Below, piece after piece: positions 1-5,778 of a DNA stretch of 6,542 nucleotides (position 1 is its first letter; each line of letters opens with the position of its first letter). The notes under the pieces were generated by a model. It did not search any database and was not told the origin of the DNA. It was given only the letters and a program-made list of their open reading frames with translations. Position numbers and translations under genes: made by a program. Origin of the DNA: an uncultured Bdellovibrio sp. (GTDB taxonomy: Bacteria; Bdellovibrionota; Bdellovibrionia; Bdellovibrionales; Bdellovibrionaceae); the NCBI GenBank assembly GCA_946482355.1, contig CAMLRE010000125.1, positions 1 through 6,542 on the forward strand. Reading direction: 5' to 3'.

Positions 1-112
1 CTGAAAACGTCACTCCTAATAACGAAGCCGTTAAAAAAGCGATCAGATAAAACAGCGGCGAAAAAAACAAAGCTTTAAATTCTTTTTTAAAAAGAGTCAG
101 AATTTGTTTCAT
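1..112 (-). CDS. ABC-2 type transporter permease, N-terminal fragment (GldF-like)
   Basis: Only the first 37 codons are in the window; the rest lies beyond the left edge. The start reads MKQILTLFKKEFKALFFSPL and continues into a hydrophobic stretch (about residues 17-36) that should be the first membrane helix. A basic 'KKEFKALFFSP' lead-in before helix 1 is typical of ABC-2/GldF-type permeases of the inner membrane. ATG is at 112-110 and overlaps the stop of the ATPase gene as ATGA, with AAGGAG five bases upstream, so the two proteins are almost certainly translationally coupled and form one transporter. The substrate cannot be told. In GldA/GldF-type clusters a Gld-G-like auxiliary protein often follows, which would be outside this window. 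The family assignment rests on a short segment plus context. Confidence 0.8.
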   Translation of the reverse strand, partial: MKQILTLFKKEFKALFFSPLFYLIAFLTASLLGVTFS

Positions 113-1038
113 ACGTGCTCCTTATTTTCACCATAAGTCAGTTTCAAGAACACATCTTCTAAGTTTTCTTTAGCCGGAGTTAATTCACGAAGGCCAGCGC
201 CCGATTTAATAATATGGCTTGCGACCTGATCCAAGATATCTTCATCTTTAAGTTGAATTTTAAAAGTTGCATTTCCCATAACATCCACAGCTTCGACACC
301 GGTGATTTTTCTAAGTTCAGATTGTAAAGCCATTTCTTTTTTTGTTTTTACAATCACTGTCACTAAGCCTTGATTTAATTTTTCAATATTATCGATACTA
401 TCTTCAGCAACAATACGGCCCTGGTGAATAATGATCACACGGTTACAAGTTGCCTGCACTTCAGGTAAAATATGCGTTGATAAAATAATCGTGTGTTGGC
501 CTTTTAGCTCTTTAATCAGGTCACGCACTTCAGCCACTTGTTTTGGATCAAGACCCACTGTTGGTTCATCTAAGACTAAAACTTCAGGATCAGAAACTAA
601 AGCTTGTGCAATACCCACACGTTGGCGAAAACCTTTTGATAAGTTTTTAATTAAACGTGATTTAACATCTGTCAGCTGGGTTTTTTGTAAAGCTTTTTCG
701 ATAAAAGCTTTTTTCTTTGCCGGATCTACAAGTTTTAAATCGGCTACGAAATTTAAATAATCACCAACGTTCATGTCTAAATAAACCGGCGGCGCTTCTG
801 GCAAATACCCGATACGTTTTTTAACTTCAAAAGGATTTTCAAAAACATCAAAACCGCAGACTTTGGCAACACCTGATGTCGGCGCCATAAATCCAGTAAT
901 GATTTTCATCGTCGTTGATTTTCCGGCACCATTGGGTCCTAAAAGACCGACAACATCACCAGCAGAAATTTTAAAATTAATATCTTGAATGGCTTTGCGT
1001 TCTCCGTAGTTCTTACAGAGATTATTAACTTCTATCAC
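109..1038 (-). CDS. ABC transporter ATP-binding protein, GldA-like
   Basis: This is the ATPase subunit of an ABC-2 exporter-type complex at the inner face of the cytoplasmic membrane; it should drive the permease encoded immediately downstream. Seen in the 309 residues: Walker A GPNGAGKST at 34-42; the Q-loop region IGYLPEAPPVY at 76-86, with Glu where many ABC proteins have Gln; signature LSKGFRQRVG at 133-142; Walker B VLVLDE at 153-158; D-loop near GLD 162-164; H-loop His189 in LSTHILPEV. About 90 residues follow the nucleotide-binding domain, as in GldA/CcmA-like ATPases. The signature and the YLPE form of the Q-loop are those of GldA-type proteins. The start is GTG at 1038-1036, supported by GGAG seven bases upstream; a nearby upstream ATG is out of frame. 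The NFACT gene lies 58 bp upstream on the same strand with no terminator between. The transported substrate is unknown, and a gliding role should not be assumed. Confidence 0.93.
   Translation of the reverse strand: MIEVNNLCKNYGERKAIQDINFKISAGDVVGLLGPNGAGKSTTMKIITGFMAPTSGVAKVCGFDVFENPFEVKKRIGYLPEAPPVYLDMNVGDYLNFVADLKLVDPAKKKAFIEKALQKTQLTDVKSRLIKNLSKGFRQRVGIAQALVSDPEVLVLDEPTVGLDPKQVAEVRDLIKELKGQHTIILSTHILPEVQATCNRVIIIHQGRIVAEDSIDNIEKLNQGLVTVIVKTKKEMALQSELRKITGVEAVDVMGNATFKIQLKDEDILDQVASHIIKSGAGLRELTPAKENLEDVFLKLTYGENKEHV
118..123 (-). promoter_or_regulatory. ribosome binding site of the permease gene
   Basis: AAGGAG on the minus strand lies inside the last codons of the ATPase gene, five bases before the permease ATG (112-110). 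It fixes that start and supports coupled translation across the ATGA overlap. Confidence 0.8.
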
Positions 1039-1045
1039 GACAGCA

Positions 1046-1049
1046 CTCC
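1046..1049 (-). promoter_or_regulatory. ribosome binding site deciding the GTG start of the ABC ATPase
   Basis: GGAG on the minus strand lies seven bases before GTG 1038-1036. It supports GTG as initiator; the only close upstream ATG is in another frame. Confidence 0.7.
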
Positions 1050-1068
1050 GTTGTTGTCATTCGAAACT

Positions 1069-1087
1069 CTAATCAGAAGTTAATTAG
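1069..1087. repeat. small inverted repeat in the NFACT-ATPase gap
   Basis: CTAAT, nine bases, ATTAG. It sits in the middle of the 58-bp gap between the NFACT stop (1097) and the ATPase start (1038). It is AT-rich with no T-run placed for termination, so it is at most a protein-binding site or chance. No convincing promoter was seen in this gap, which leaves read-through from the NFACT gene as the simplest source of ATPase mRNA. Confidence 0.2.
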
Positions 1088-1096
1088 ACCAAATCT

Positions 1097-2419
1097 TTAT
1101 ACGGTAATCAACATTTCCCGAGGGTGATGATAAGTCACGCGCCCCAGCTTATCCCCCTTGATCGGACGCACATGGCGGCACTCAACAATAACTACTGAAA
1201 GTTTAGCGCCATCCATGTTTTTCTTGTTTTTGATCGATTCTTTCACTAACCACTGGCTGGCTTGCACTAAAACCTGATCAGAGACACTTTTATCTTTCGG
1301 TTTTTGCAAAATGGCATAGGCACTTGGGTAATCTTTTAAGTGAACCCATAAATCCCAAGCTTTGGCTTGGCGCAGAAGTTTTAAGTTTTCCACAGCGTTT
1401 TTACCCATCAGCACATTCACTGGGTTTTCACCTTCAATGGTTAACTTTCTGAAGTTTCCTTCAGGTGATTTGCGCTGACCTTGTTTGGCTTGTTTTGCTG
1501 CTAATTCAGACAAATGTTTCTGAAAACGTTCTTCTGAAACATCTTTGGCTAATTCAATTTCTTGAAGCAGCTGCTCTTTACGAACGTCGGCTCCTTGAAG
1601 TTTGTGAGTCACCTGTTTGGCTTTTTCGAAAGAGCGTTCAATATTGAATGAAGGCTTCTGACTAAAATCAACATAGGTTGTCCACTCAAGCGGAAGATCT
1701 TTAAAGCCATGCGTTTTTAAATGATTGCCAATATCAGCCCAAGGAACTTTACGCAGTTCCTTTTTCTGTTCGTCGATTTGGCTTAGAGCTTTTTCTTTTT
1801 TCTGCAAATCTTTATTACGTTGCTGCACCCATTTATCATACGGTGAATGTGTTTGTGCTCCAGCACCCGCGACAGAAGATTCTTTCGGCTTGGTTTTCGC
1901 GCGGCGATCAAACCACTGCTTAAATAAAAAAGGAATCGAACGGTTTTCAGATTCAAAATTCTCGTCTAGCGTTGCCACAACAAGATCGCGCGGCTTTTCC
2001 CAAGAAACAGTTTTATCGTCGGCCGAGACTATAATGTTGGGCTGTTTCGGAATCATACGCAGCTGCAAGACTAACTTTTTGTCTGGAAGACTAAAATCAA
2101 ACTCGGCCACCCGACCAAAGTTTTCCAGAAAATGAATGTCTTTAAGATGTGTATTTTTAAAATGTGAATTTAAAAATAAGGCCACAGGTTTAGTTTTTTT
2201 AATTTTGAGCCACGGATTTTGGTGAAAAAGCCCGACGAAAGGAAACTGTGTGTCCATATCGAACACTAACCACACGGCTTTTGGTTCATGCACGAAGCGG
2301 TAAAACCCAAGAACCACGCCGTCTTCCGTCGAGATGATCTCTTGCAACTGACTTCCGATCAGTTCGTCATGAAGGTACTGGATAATTGTCTGAAACTCAG
2401 AAAAACTAGGCGATTTCAC
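1097..2419 (-). CDS. NFACT-family protein (RqcH/Rqc2/FbpA relative), short divergent form
   Basis: A 440-residue cytoplasmic protein. In this family RqcH/Rqc2 bind split 60S/50S ribosomal subunits carrying stalled peptides and direct tailing by tRNA; older annotations say fibronectin-binding. Seen here: an NFACT-N-like lobe at about 10-145 (LHDELIGSQLQEI near the start, FGRVAEFDF at 101-109); a linker at about 170-195; charged coiled-coil-like segments at about 195-225 and 265-312; a motif 'WADIGNHLKTHGF' at 227-239 matching the second NFACT-N part; and an NFACT-R (DUF814) domain at about 322-440 with DLWVHLKDYP at 356-365 and GRVTYHHPREMLITV at the C-terminus. Usual RqcH length is about 570, and the missing part appears to be the helix-hairpin-helix region. 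The family Asp-Arg pair reads Gly102-Arg103. The start is GTG 2419-2417: an in-frame TAA lies three bases upstream, so it cannot begin earlier, and no Shine-Dalgarno is visible. Family confidence is high; a canonical quality-control role is doubtful. Confidence 0.85.
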   Translation of the reverse strand: MKSPSFSEFQTIIQYLHDELIGSQLQEIISTEDGVVLGFYRFVHEPKAVWLVFDMDTQFPFVGLFHQNPWLKIKKTKPVALFLNSHFKNTHLKDIHFLENFGRVAEFDFSLPDKKLVLQLRMIPKQPNIIVSADDKTVSWEKPRDLVVATLDENFESENRSIPFLFKQWFDRRAKTKPKESSVAGAGAQTHSPYDKWVQQRNKDLQKKEKALSQIDEQKKELRKVPWADIGNHLKTHGFKDLPLEWTTYVDFSQKPSFNIERSFEKAKQVTHKLQGADVRKEQLLQEIELAKDVSEERFQKHLSELAAKQAKQGQRKSPEGNFRKLTIEGENPVNVLMGKNAVENLKLLRQAKAWDLWVHLKDYPSAYAILQKPKDKSVSDQVLVQASQWLVKESIKNKKNMDGAKLSVVIVECRHVRPIKGDKLGRVTYHHPREMLITV

Positions 2420-2457
2420 AGTTTAGTTTTAGCGTAGGATTCCGAAAAAATCTATAT
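2420..2457. promoter_or_regulatory. 38-bp divergent intergenic region, probable back-to-back promoters
   Basis: The NFACT gene leaves to the left and the 94-residue gene to the right, so both must start transcription within or very near these 38 bases. The rightward strand has TATATA at 2452-2457 touching the ATG. The leftward strand has TACGCT about 11 bases before the GTG. Neither has a good -35 partner, and neither start has a Shine-Dalgarno at normal distance (AGGA at 2436-2439 is 18 bases from the right-hand ATG). Very short leaders, leaderless messages, or promoters inside the opposite coding region would each fit. Confidence 0.4.
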
Positions 2458-2742
2458 ATGAAAAAAATGATCCTGCAAATTATTGAAGAAGAGATTAAAG
2501 CCACTCACAACCTTTCTGAGACCGCGGACCAATTCGTTGAACGAGTGACGCAACTTTTCGTCGAAGAATTTCAGCATCTGAAAATGTACGCTCCTTTAGG
2601 GCTTGACGTCGAAGTTATTGAAGAGGTTCAGCAAGAGGTTTTAGACCTGTACCGCATCAAAACCTATGGCCATTACAGCTTGCAAAGCTACCGCCTTTCT
2701 ATGCTCCAAAAAAATGACACGAGTAATGAATCCCTTGGCTAG
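2458..2742 (+). CDS. hypothetical protein, small acidic helical
   Basis: I do not recognise this 94-residue protein. It has no signal peptide, membrane helix, cysteine or metal-binding motif. It is acidic (about 16 Asp/Glu against 9 Lys/Arg) and amphipathic runs such as ILQIIEEEIKA (5-15) and VEVIEEVQQEVLDLYRI (51-67) predict a mostly helical, cytosolic protein. The tail after about 85 is polar and probably flexible. ATG 2458 is taken as the start; a second in-frame ATG lies at 2467, and neither has a Shine-Dalgarno, so the true start could be either. It is divergent from the NFACT gene and separated by 133 bp of regulatory-looking DNA from the cytochrome gene. A real gene is favoured because the frame fills the space between two good genes and its composition is protein-like. 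Function is unknown. Confidence 0.6.
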   Translation: MKKMILQIIEEEIKATHNLSETADQFVERVTQLFVEEFQHLKMYAPLGLDVEVIEEVQQEVLDLYRIKTYGHYSLQSYRLSMLQKNDTSNESLG

Positions 2743-2772
2743 ACTCTCGTCTAGAATGCCCGGCTAGTCCGG
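2739..2772. repeat. cluster of CTAG-centred inverted repeats
   Basis: The first element is CTAGAC, TCTC, GTCTAG (2739-2754), a perfect 6-bp inverted repeat overlapping the stop codon TAG (2740-2742). The second is CCGG, CTAGT, CCGG (2760-2772). CTAG, often rare in bacterial DNA, appears three times in 29 bases (2739, 2751, 2764). There is no T-run after either hairpin, so they are poor terminators. Their place just upstream of the AT-rich promoter-like stretch would suit an operator for the cytochrome gene. That role is inferred only. Confidence 0.4.
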
Positions 2773-2778
2773 TATCAG

Positions 2779-2805
2779 TTTACATCTATATTATGTTAAT
2801 ATTTT
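2779..2805 (+). promoter_or_regulatory. possible promoter of the cytochrome gene
   Basis: TTTACA at 2779-2784 resembles a -35 box. A run of AT-rich hexamers follows: TATATT at 2787, TAATAT at 2797 and TATTTT at 2800-2805, the last with a 15-base spacer. No pair is close to consensus with ideal spacing. It is proposed because this is the only promoter-like AT-rich stretch before the cytochrome start, and because the space after the next hairpin is too short for a promoter. Confidence 0.3.
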
Positions 2806-2811
2806 TAGGTC

Positions 2812-2855
2812 AGGCCACTGTGAAAAATACAGGTCACTGGCCTATTTGTTTTTTT
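2812..2855 (+). terminator. stem-loop with T-run in the cytochrome leader (terminator or attenuator)
   Basis: AGGCCA (2812-2817) pairs with TGGCCT (2838-2843). After a two-base bulge, GTGA (2820-2823) pairs with TCAC (2834-2837). CTGT/ACAG inside gives an alternative upper stem. The hairpin is followed by ATTTG and seven T (2849-2855), the form of an intrinsic terminator. It would end messages from the small upstream gene. Yet the T-run ends only 20 bases before the cytochrome ATG, so cytochrome transcription probably also passes through it; it may be a leader attenuator. AGGTCA also occurs as a direct repeat (2807-2812 and 2831-2836). Confidence 0.6.
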
Positions 2856-2858
2856 GCC

Positions 2859-2875
2859 AAAAAAAAGGATGTTTT
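2859..2875 (+). promoter_or_regulatory. ribosome binding site of the cytochrome gene, preceded by an A-run
   Basis: AAGGA at 2865-2869 stands six bases before ATG 2876 and decides the start. It lies at the end of an eight-A run (2859-2866) that is complementary to the seven-T run at 2849-2855 with only GCC between, so an A-U hairpin could partly cover the site. Confidence 0.75.
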
Positions 2876-5722
2876 ATGCAAAAAATCGCTCTGCTATTAA
2901 TTTCGCTCAGCTTAACCACAGTTTCTGCTGAAGCACAGTTACTTAAACTCGGTCAAAAGCTTCCCGTTGTCGGTAAATATCTCGACAAAAAAGATGAAGC
3001 GATGCTGGCAGAAAACAGTAAAGATCTTATCGCCAAAATGAAAAATGGCGCAGCCGAAGATTACTACATGGATATGGATTATGGTTTTAGCCGTCCGGAA
3101 AACCAAGATCAAATTCATAAAGCATTACAACCTTACATTCCGGGCATTACAAAAGCAGATGCTGTGAAAGCCTTTGTTAAAGGCCGCAACAACTGGATTG
3201 CATGGACCGGTGGTAACGATAAATTCTGGGATTACTTAAGTGATTATACTTTTGGTAATTTGGATTTATTAAAATTAGTTTCAAATGACCCGAACCAACC
3301 TTATTCTCGCTCTAACCGCTGGGAAGAAATTGGTTTAGTGAATGAACCTTGTTACGTTAAAAACACTGAACCACTTCCTGAGCGTTGGGGTTTAAGACTT
3401 GATAAACGTGTTTCTTCAGCTGAATGCCCGCCAGAACCTTTTTCAGACGCGAAAAAATATCCGGGTGCAAAACTTGGAGCACGCGGCACAACGCTAACTT
3501 GGAAAGGCCAACAAAGAACTTTAGAAGTTGGTTCTTTCTACGGTTACCCGACTGGAATTATCGGCCTTCGTTTATTTACAAATCCAAAGTTTGATCAAAA
3601 AGCAGCAAACCGTTGGGATGCCAACCGCTACTACAATGACCCTTCTTACTACAATGACCCAACATTAGTTAAACCTTACCGTGTCGGTATGAGCTGTGCA
3701 TTTTGTCACGTGGGACCAAATCCAGTTTTACCTCCGGCTGATTTTAATAATCCTAAATGGGCTAACTTAAGTTCAAACGTGGGTGCTCAGTACTACTGGT
3801 TTGACCGCGTATTTAACTTTAACTACAAAAAAAGCGTAGATAACTTTATTTACCAATTAGCTCACACAGCCCGCCCTGGTGCTTTAGATACTTCTCTGGT
3901 TTCTTCAGATCAAATTAACAATCCTCGTACAATGAATGCAGTTTACGAACTAGGCGCACGTATGCACGCCGCTGCTAAATTCGGTAACTGGGAAAACTTA
4001 AAAGACGGCGAAATGTTAAATAACCAATTTTCGATGATGCCAAACATGCCGAAAAATTCTCCGTTATTAGCATTCACAAAAAATAACAATGCCACGGTAC
4101 TTTCTCCGCGCGTTTTAAAAGATGGCGCTGATTCAGTGGGGGTATTAGGCGCTTTAAACCGCGTTTACGTTAACATCGGTTTATTCTCTGAACACTGGTT
4201 AGAAAACTTCGTACCAGTTATCGGTGGATCAAACATTACACCATTCCAAATTAAAAAAGCTGCGGTGAATTCAGGTTACTGGCAAGCCAATGTTAACCAA
4301 ACACCTGATCTTGCGATGTTCTTAATGGTGGCTTCAAAAAAAGATGCTTTAGCAGCCGCACCAAACGGCGCTAAGTACTTAAAAGACATCGAAAGCGAGC
4401 AAGTTAAGTTAGGTAAAAAATTATTCGCTAACAACTGTGCCGCTTGTCACTCAAGCAAACTTCCAGAAAAAGTTTACGGTATCTTCAATCGCCCTGAGTG
4501 CGTAGGCGCTGGTTACATGAAGTGCTGGAACCAATACACTGAGTACACAAAAACTCAAGAGTACCACACACAAATCGAAGCGATCGTTAATCAAAAAGAT
4601 TTCTTAGATCAAAACTTCTTATCAACTGATATTCGCGTTCCGATGACAGCTGTTGATACGAATCTTTGCAGCTCGATTGCAACCAACGCGATCAAAGATA
4701 ATATCTGGGATAACTTCGCATCAAGCTCATATAAAGCCTTACCTTCTGTTGGTACATTCCGCGTAAATTACGCAACAACAATGAGATCTGGTAACAACAT
4801 GGGTGCTCTTTTAGAAGCTGAAGAAAGAGAAGTTCCTGCTGGCGGCCGTGGTTATTTACGTCCACCATCATTAGTGAGCTTATGGTCAACGGCTCCATTC
4901 TTTCAAAATAACTCTTTAGGTAAATTTGATTATCGCGGAACTGTTGAAGGCCGTATGGCTTCATTCGAAGATTCTATGAAACGTTTATTAAATCCGGATT
5001 TACGTGGTGAACCTCTTCGTCCAGGTGAAGCCAAAGTCACTTACACTTCAATCTACGGTGATAAAATCCCAGGCTTAGTCGATGTAATTACAAATGATAG
5101 CTACATCAAAATTCCTATTAAGTTCGTACCGTTCTTACTTAAAACAGCGGTTTTTAAAACGATCTTAGCTAACGGCGGATCATTTGAAGAACAAGATGGT
5201 GAATTCGTTGTTACTTACACGAAAGAAGCTTTAGAAAAACCGGTTATTGCAGCTAACGAAATCTTTAAAAAAGACACTGATAAACGTAAAGTAGCTCAAT
5301 ACGATGCTCCGATTGATAATGCGATCTCAAGCGAACAAAACATGGGTAAGGTTTTAAAAATCGGACCTCTTCCTGCAGGTGTTCCGATCAACTTACTTTC
5401 AAACATCGACTTAACTTACGCCGGTGTTAAATTAGACGTGTTATTTGCACCAAAAACAGTATTACAGGCGCAATATCAATTAATCGATGCGATCACATCA
5501 TTAACTCGCGCAACTTTTGAAATTAAATTCAAAGGTTTAAAAGGCGAAGTAGCCCGTGACCGTTTCATGGAACTTGCGGCTAAAGATTTAGTTCAAGCCA
5601 GCAAATGTCCTGATATGACAGTGAACCGTGGTCACTACTTCGGTACGAAATACTCTCGTACAAAAGTAGGTTTCACGCAGGCTGAACAAGAAGCGTTGAT
5701 CGAATACTTAAAACACTTTTAG
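2876..5722 (+). CDS. large exported dihaem c-type cytochrome, possibly an oxidase/peroxidase-like enzyme
   Basis: A 948-residue protein with a Sec signal peptide (MQKIALLLISLSLTTVSAEA, cleavage likely after Ala20), so periplasmic or secreted. It has two covalent haem sites: CAFCH at 274-278 in the context YRVGMSCAFCHVGPNP, and CAACH at 521-525. A segment PPSLVSLWSTAPFFQNNSLG at 663-682 corresponds to the region that in MauG/CcpA/RoxA-type dihaem enzymes reads like 'PSL.GLWATAPYLHNGS'; here the usual His is Gln677. The end, GHYFGTKYSR to EYLKHF, also fits large dihaem cytochromes. Cys159, 184, 542, 550, 598 and 911 lie outside the haem motifs and could form disulfides. A two-haem catalytic protein, not a simple electron carrier, is likely; the substrate is unknown, and RoxA (about 680 residues) is only a distant guide. 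ATG 2876 is chosen over an in-frame TTG at 2846 because of the ribosome site and signal peptide. Leucine is mostly TTA after the first part. Confidence 0.85.
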   Translation: MQKIALLLISLSLTTVSAEAQLLKLGQKLPVVGKYLDKKDEAMLAENSKDLIAKMKNGAAEDYYMDMDYGFSRPENQDQIHKALQPYIPGITKADAVKAFVKGRNNWIAWTGGNDKFWDYLSDYTFGNLDLLKLVSNDPNQPYSRSNRWEEIGLVNEPCYVKNTEPLPERWGLRLDKRVSSAECPPEPFSDAKKYPGAKLGARGTTLTWKGQQRTLEVGSFYGYPTGIIGLRLFTNPKFDQKAANRWDANRYYNDPSYYNDPTLVKPYRVGMSCAFCHVGPNPVLPPADFNNPKWANLSSNVGAQYYWFDRVFNFNYKKSVDNFIYQLAHTARPGALDTSLVSSDQINNPRTMNAVYELGARMHAAAKFGNWENLKDGEMLNNQFSMMPNMPKNSPLLAFTKNNNATVLSPRVLKDGADSVGVLGALNRVYVNIGLFSEHWLENFVPVIGGSNITPFQIKKAAVNSGYWQANVNQTPDLAMFLMVASKKDALAAAPNGAKYLKDIESEQVKLGKKLFANNCAACHSSKLPEKVYGIFNRPECVGAGYMKCWNQYTEYTKTQEYHTQIEAIVNQKDFLDQNFLSTDIRVPMTAVDTNLCSSIATNAIKDNIWDNFASSSYKALPSVGTFRVNYATTMRSGNNMGALLEAEEREVPAGGRGYLRPPSLVSLWSTAPFFQNNSLGKFDYRGTVEGRMASFEDSMKRLLNPDLRGEPLRPGEAKVTYTSIYGDKIPGLVDVITNDSYIKIPIKFVPFLLKTAVFKTILANGGSFEEQDGEFVVTYTKEALEKPVIAANEIFKKDTDKRKVAQYDAPIDNAISSEQNMGKVLKIGPLPAGVPINLLSNIDLTYAGVKLDVLFAPKTVLQAQYQLIDAITSLTRATFEIKFKGLKGEVARDRFMELAAKDLVQASKCPDMTVNRGHYFGTKYSRTKVGFTQAEQEALIEYLKHF
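3629..3660 (+). repeat. 14-bp direct repeat inside the cytochrome gene (YYNDP twice)
   Basis: TACTACAATGACCC occurs at 3629-3642 and 3647-3660, period 18 bp, so the protein reads YYNDPS-YYNDPT just before the first haem site (residues about 252-263). Exact DNA identity over 14 bases suggests a short in-frame duplication or shared codon preference. Confidence 0.7.
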
Positions 5723-5748
5723 TTTTAAAAATATAATTGAACTTAACG

Positions 5749-5778
5749 AAGCCTCGGTAGAAATACCGGGGCTTTTTT
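5749..5778 (+). terminator. intrinsic terminator of the cytochrome gene
   Basis: An 11-bp stem (5749-5759 with 5764-5774, one G-T pair) is capped by a GAAA tetraloop and runs into six T (5773-5778). It lies 26 bases after the cytochrome stop. The stop codon of the converging methyltransferase gene (5777-5779) lies in the T-run. Read leftward the hairpin is followed only by a scattered T-rich sequence, so it is weaker in that direction but may serve both genes. Confidence 0.9.

Noticed and set aside
1725..2135. Open frame of 136 codons on the plus strand inside the NFACT gene, with smaller ones at 1465-1647 and 431-760
   Set aside because: Low-complexity Ser/Cys/Phe-rich translations opposite genes with clear domains; shadows of the coding strand.
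1097..2419. Calling the NFACT protein a fibronectin-binding adhesin
   Set aside because: No signal peptide or membrane anchor; the name is historical for this domain family, and a cytoplasmic ribosome-linked role fits better.
2737..2772. CTAG hairpins as the terminator of the small gene
   Set aside because: Stems are short and no T-run follows; the hairpin at 2812-2855 is the better terminator.
2846..2875. In-frame TTG at 2846 as the cytochrome start, adding ten residues
   Set aside because: It lies in the T-run of the hairpin and has no ribosome site, and the extra residues would spoil the signal peptide; ATG 2876 has AAGGA six bases upstream.
4692..4964. Open frame of 90 codons on the minus strand inside the cytochrome gene
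   Set aside because: It overlaps a gene with clear haem motifs and has no ribosome site or recognisable domain; treated as an antisense shadow.
2876..5722. Naming the cytochrome roxA or mauG
   Set aside because: Only the dihaem layout and one segment look alike; length and the Gln replacement differ, so no gene symbol is justified.
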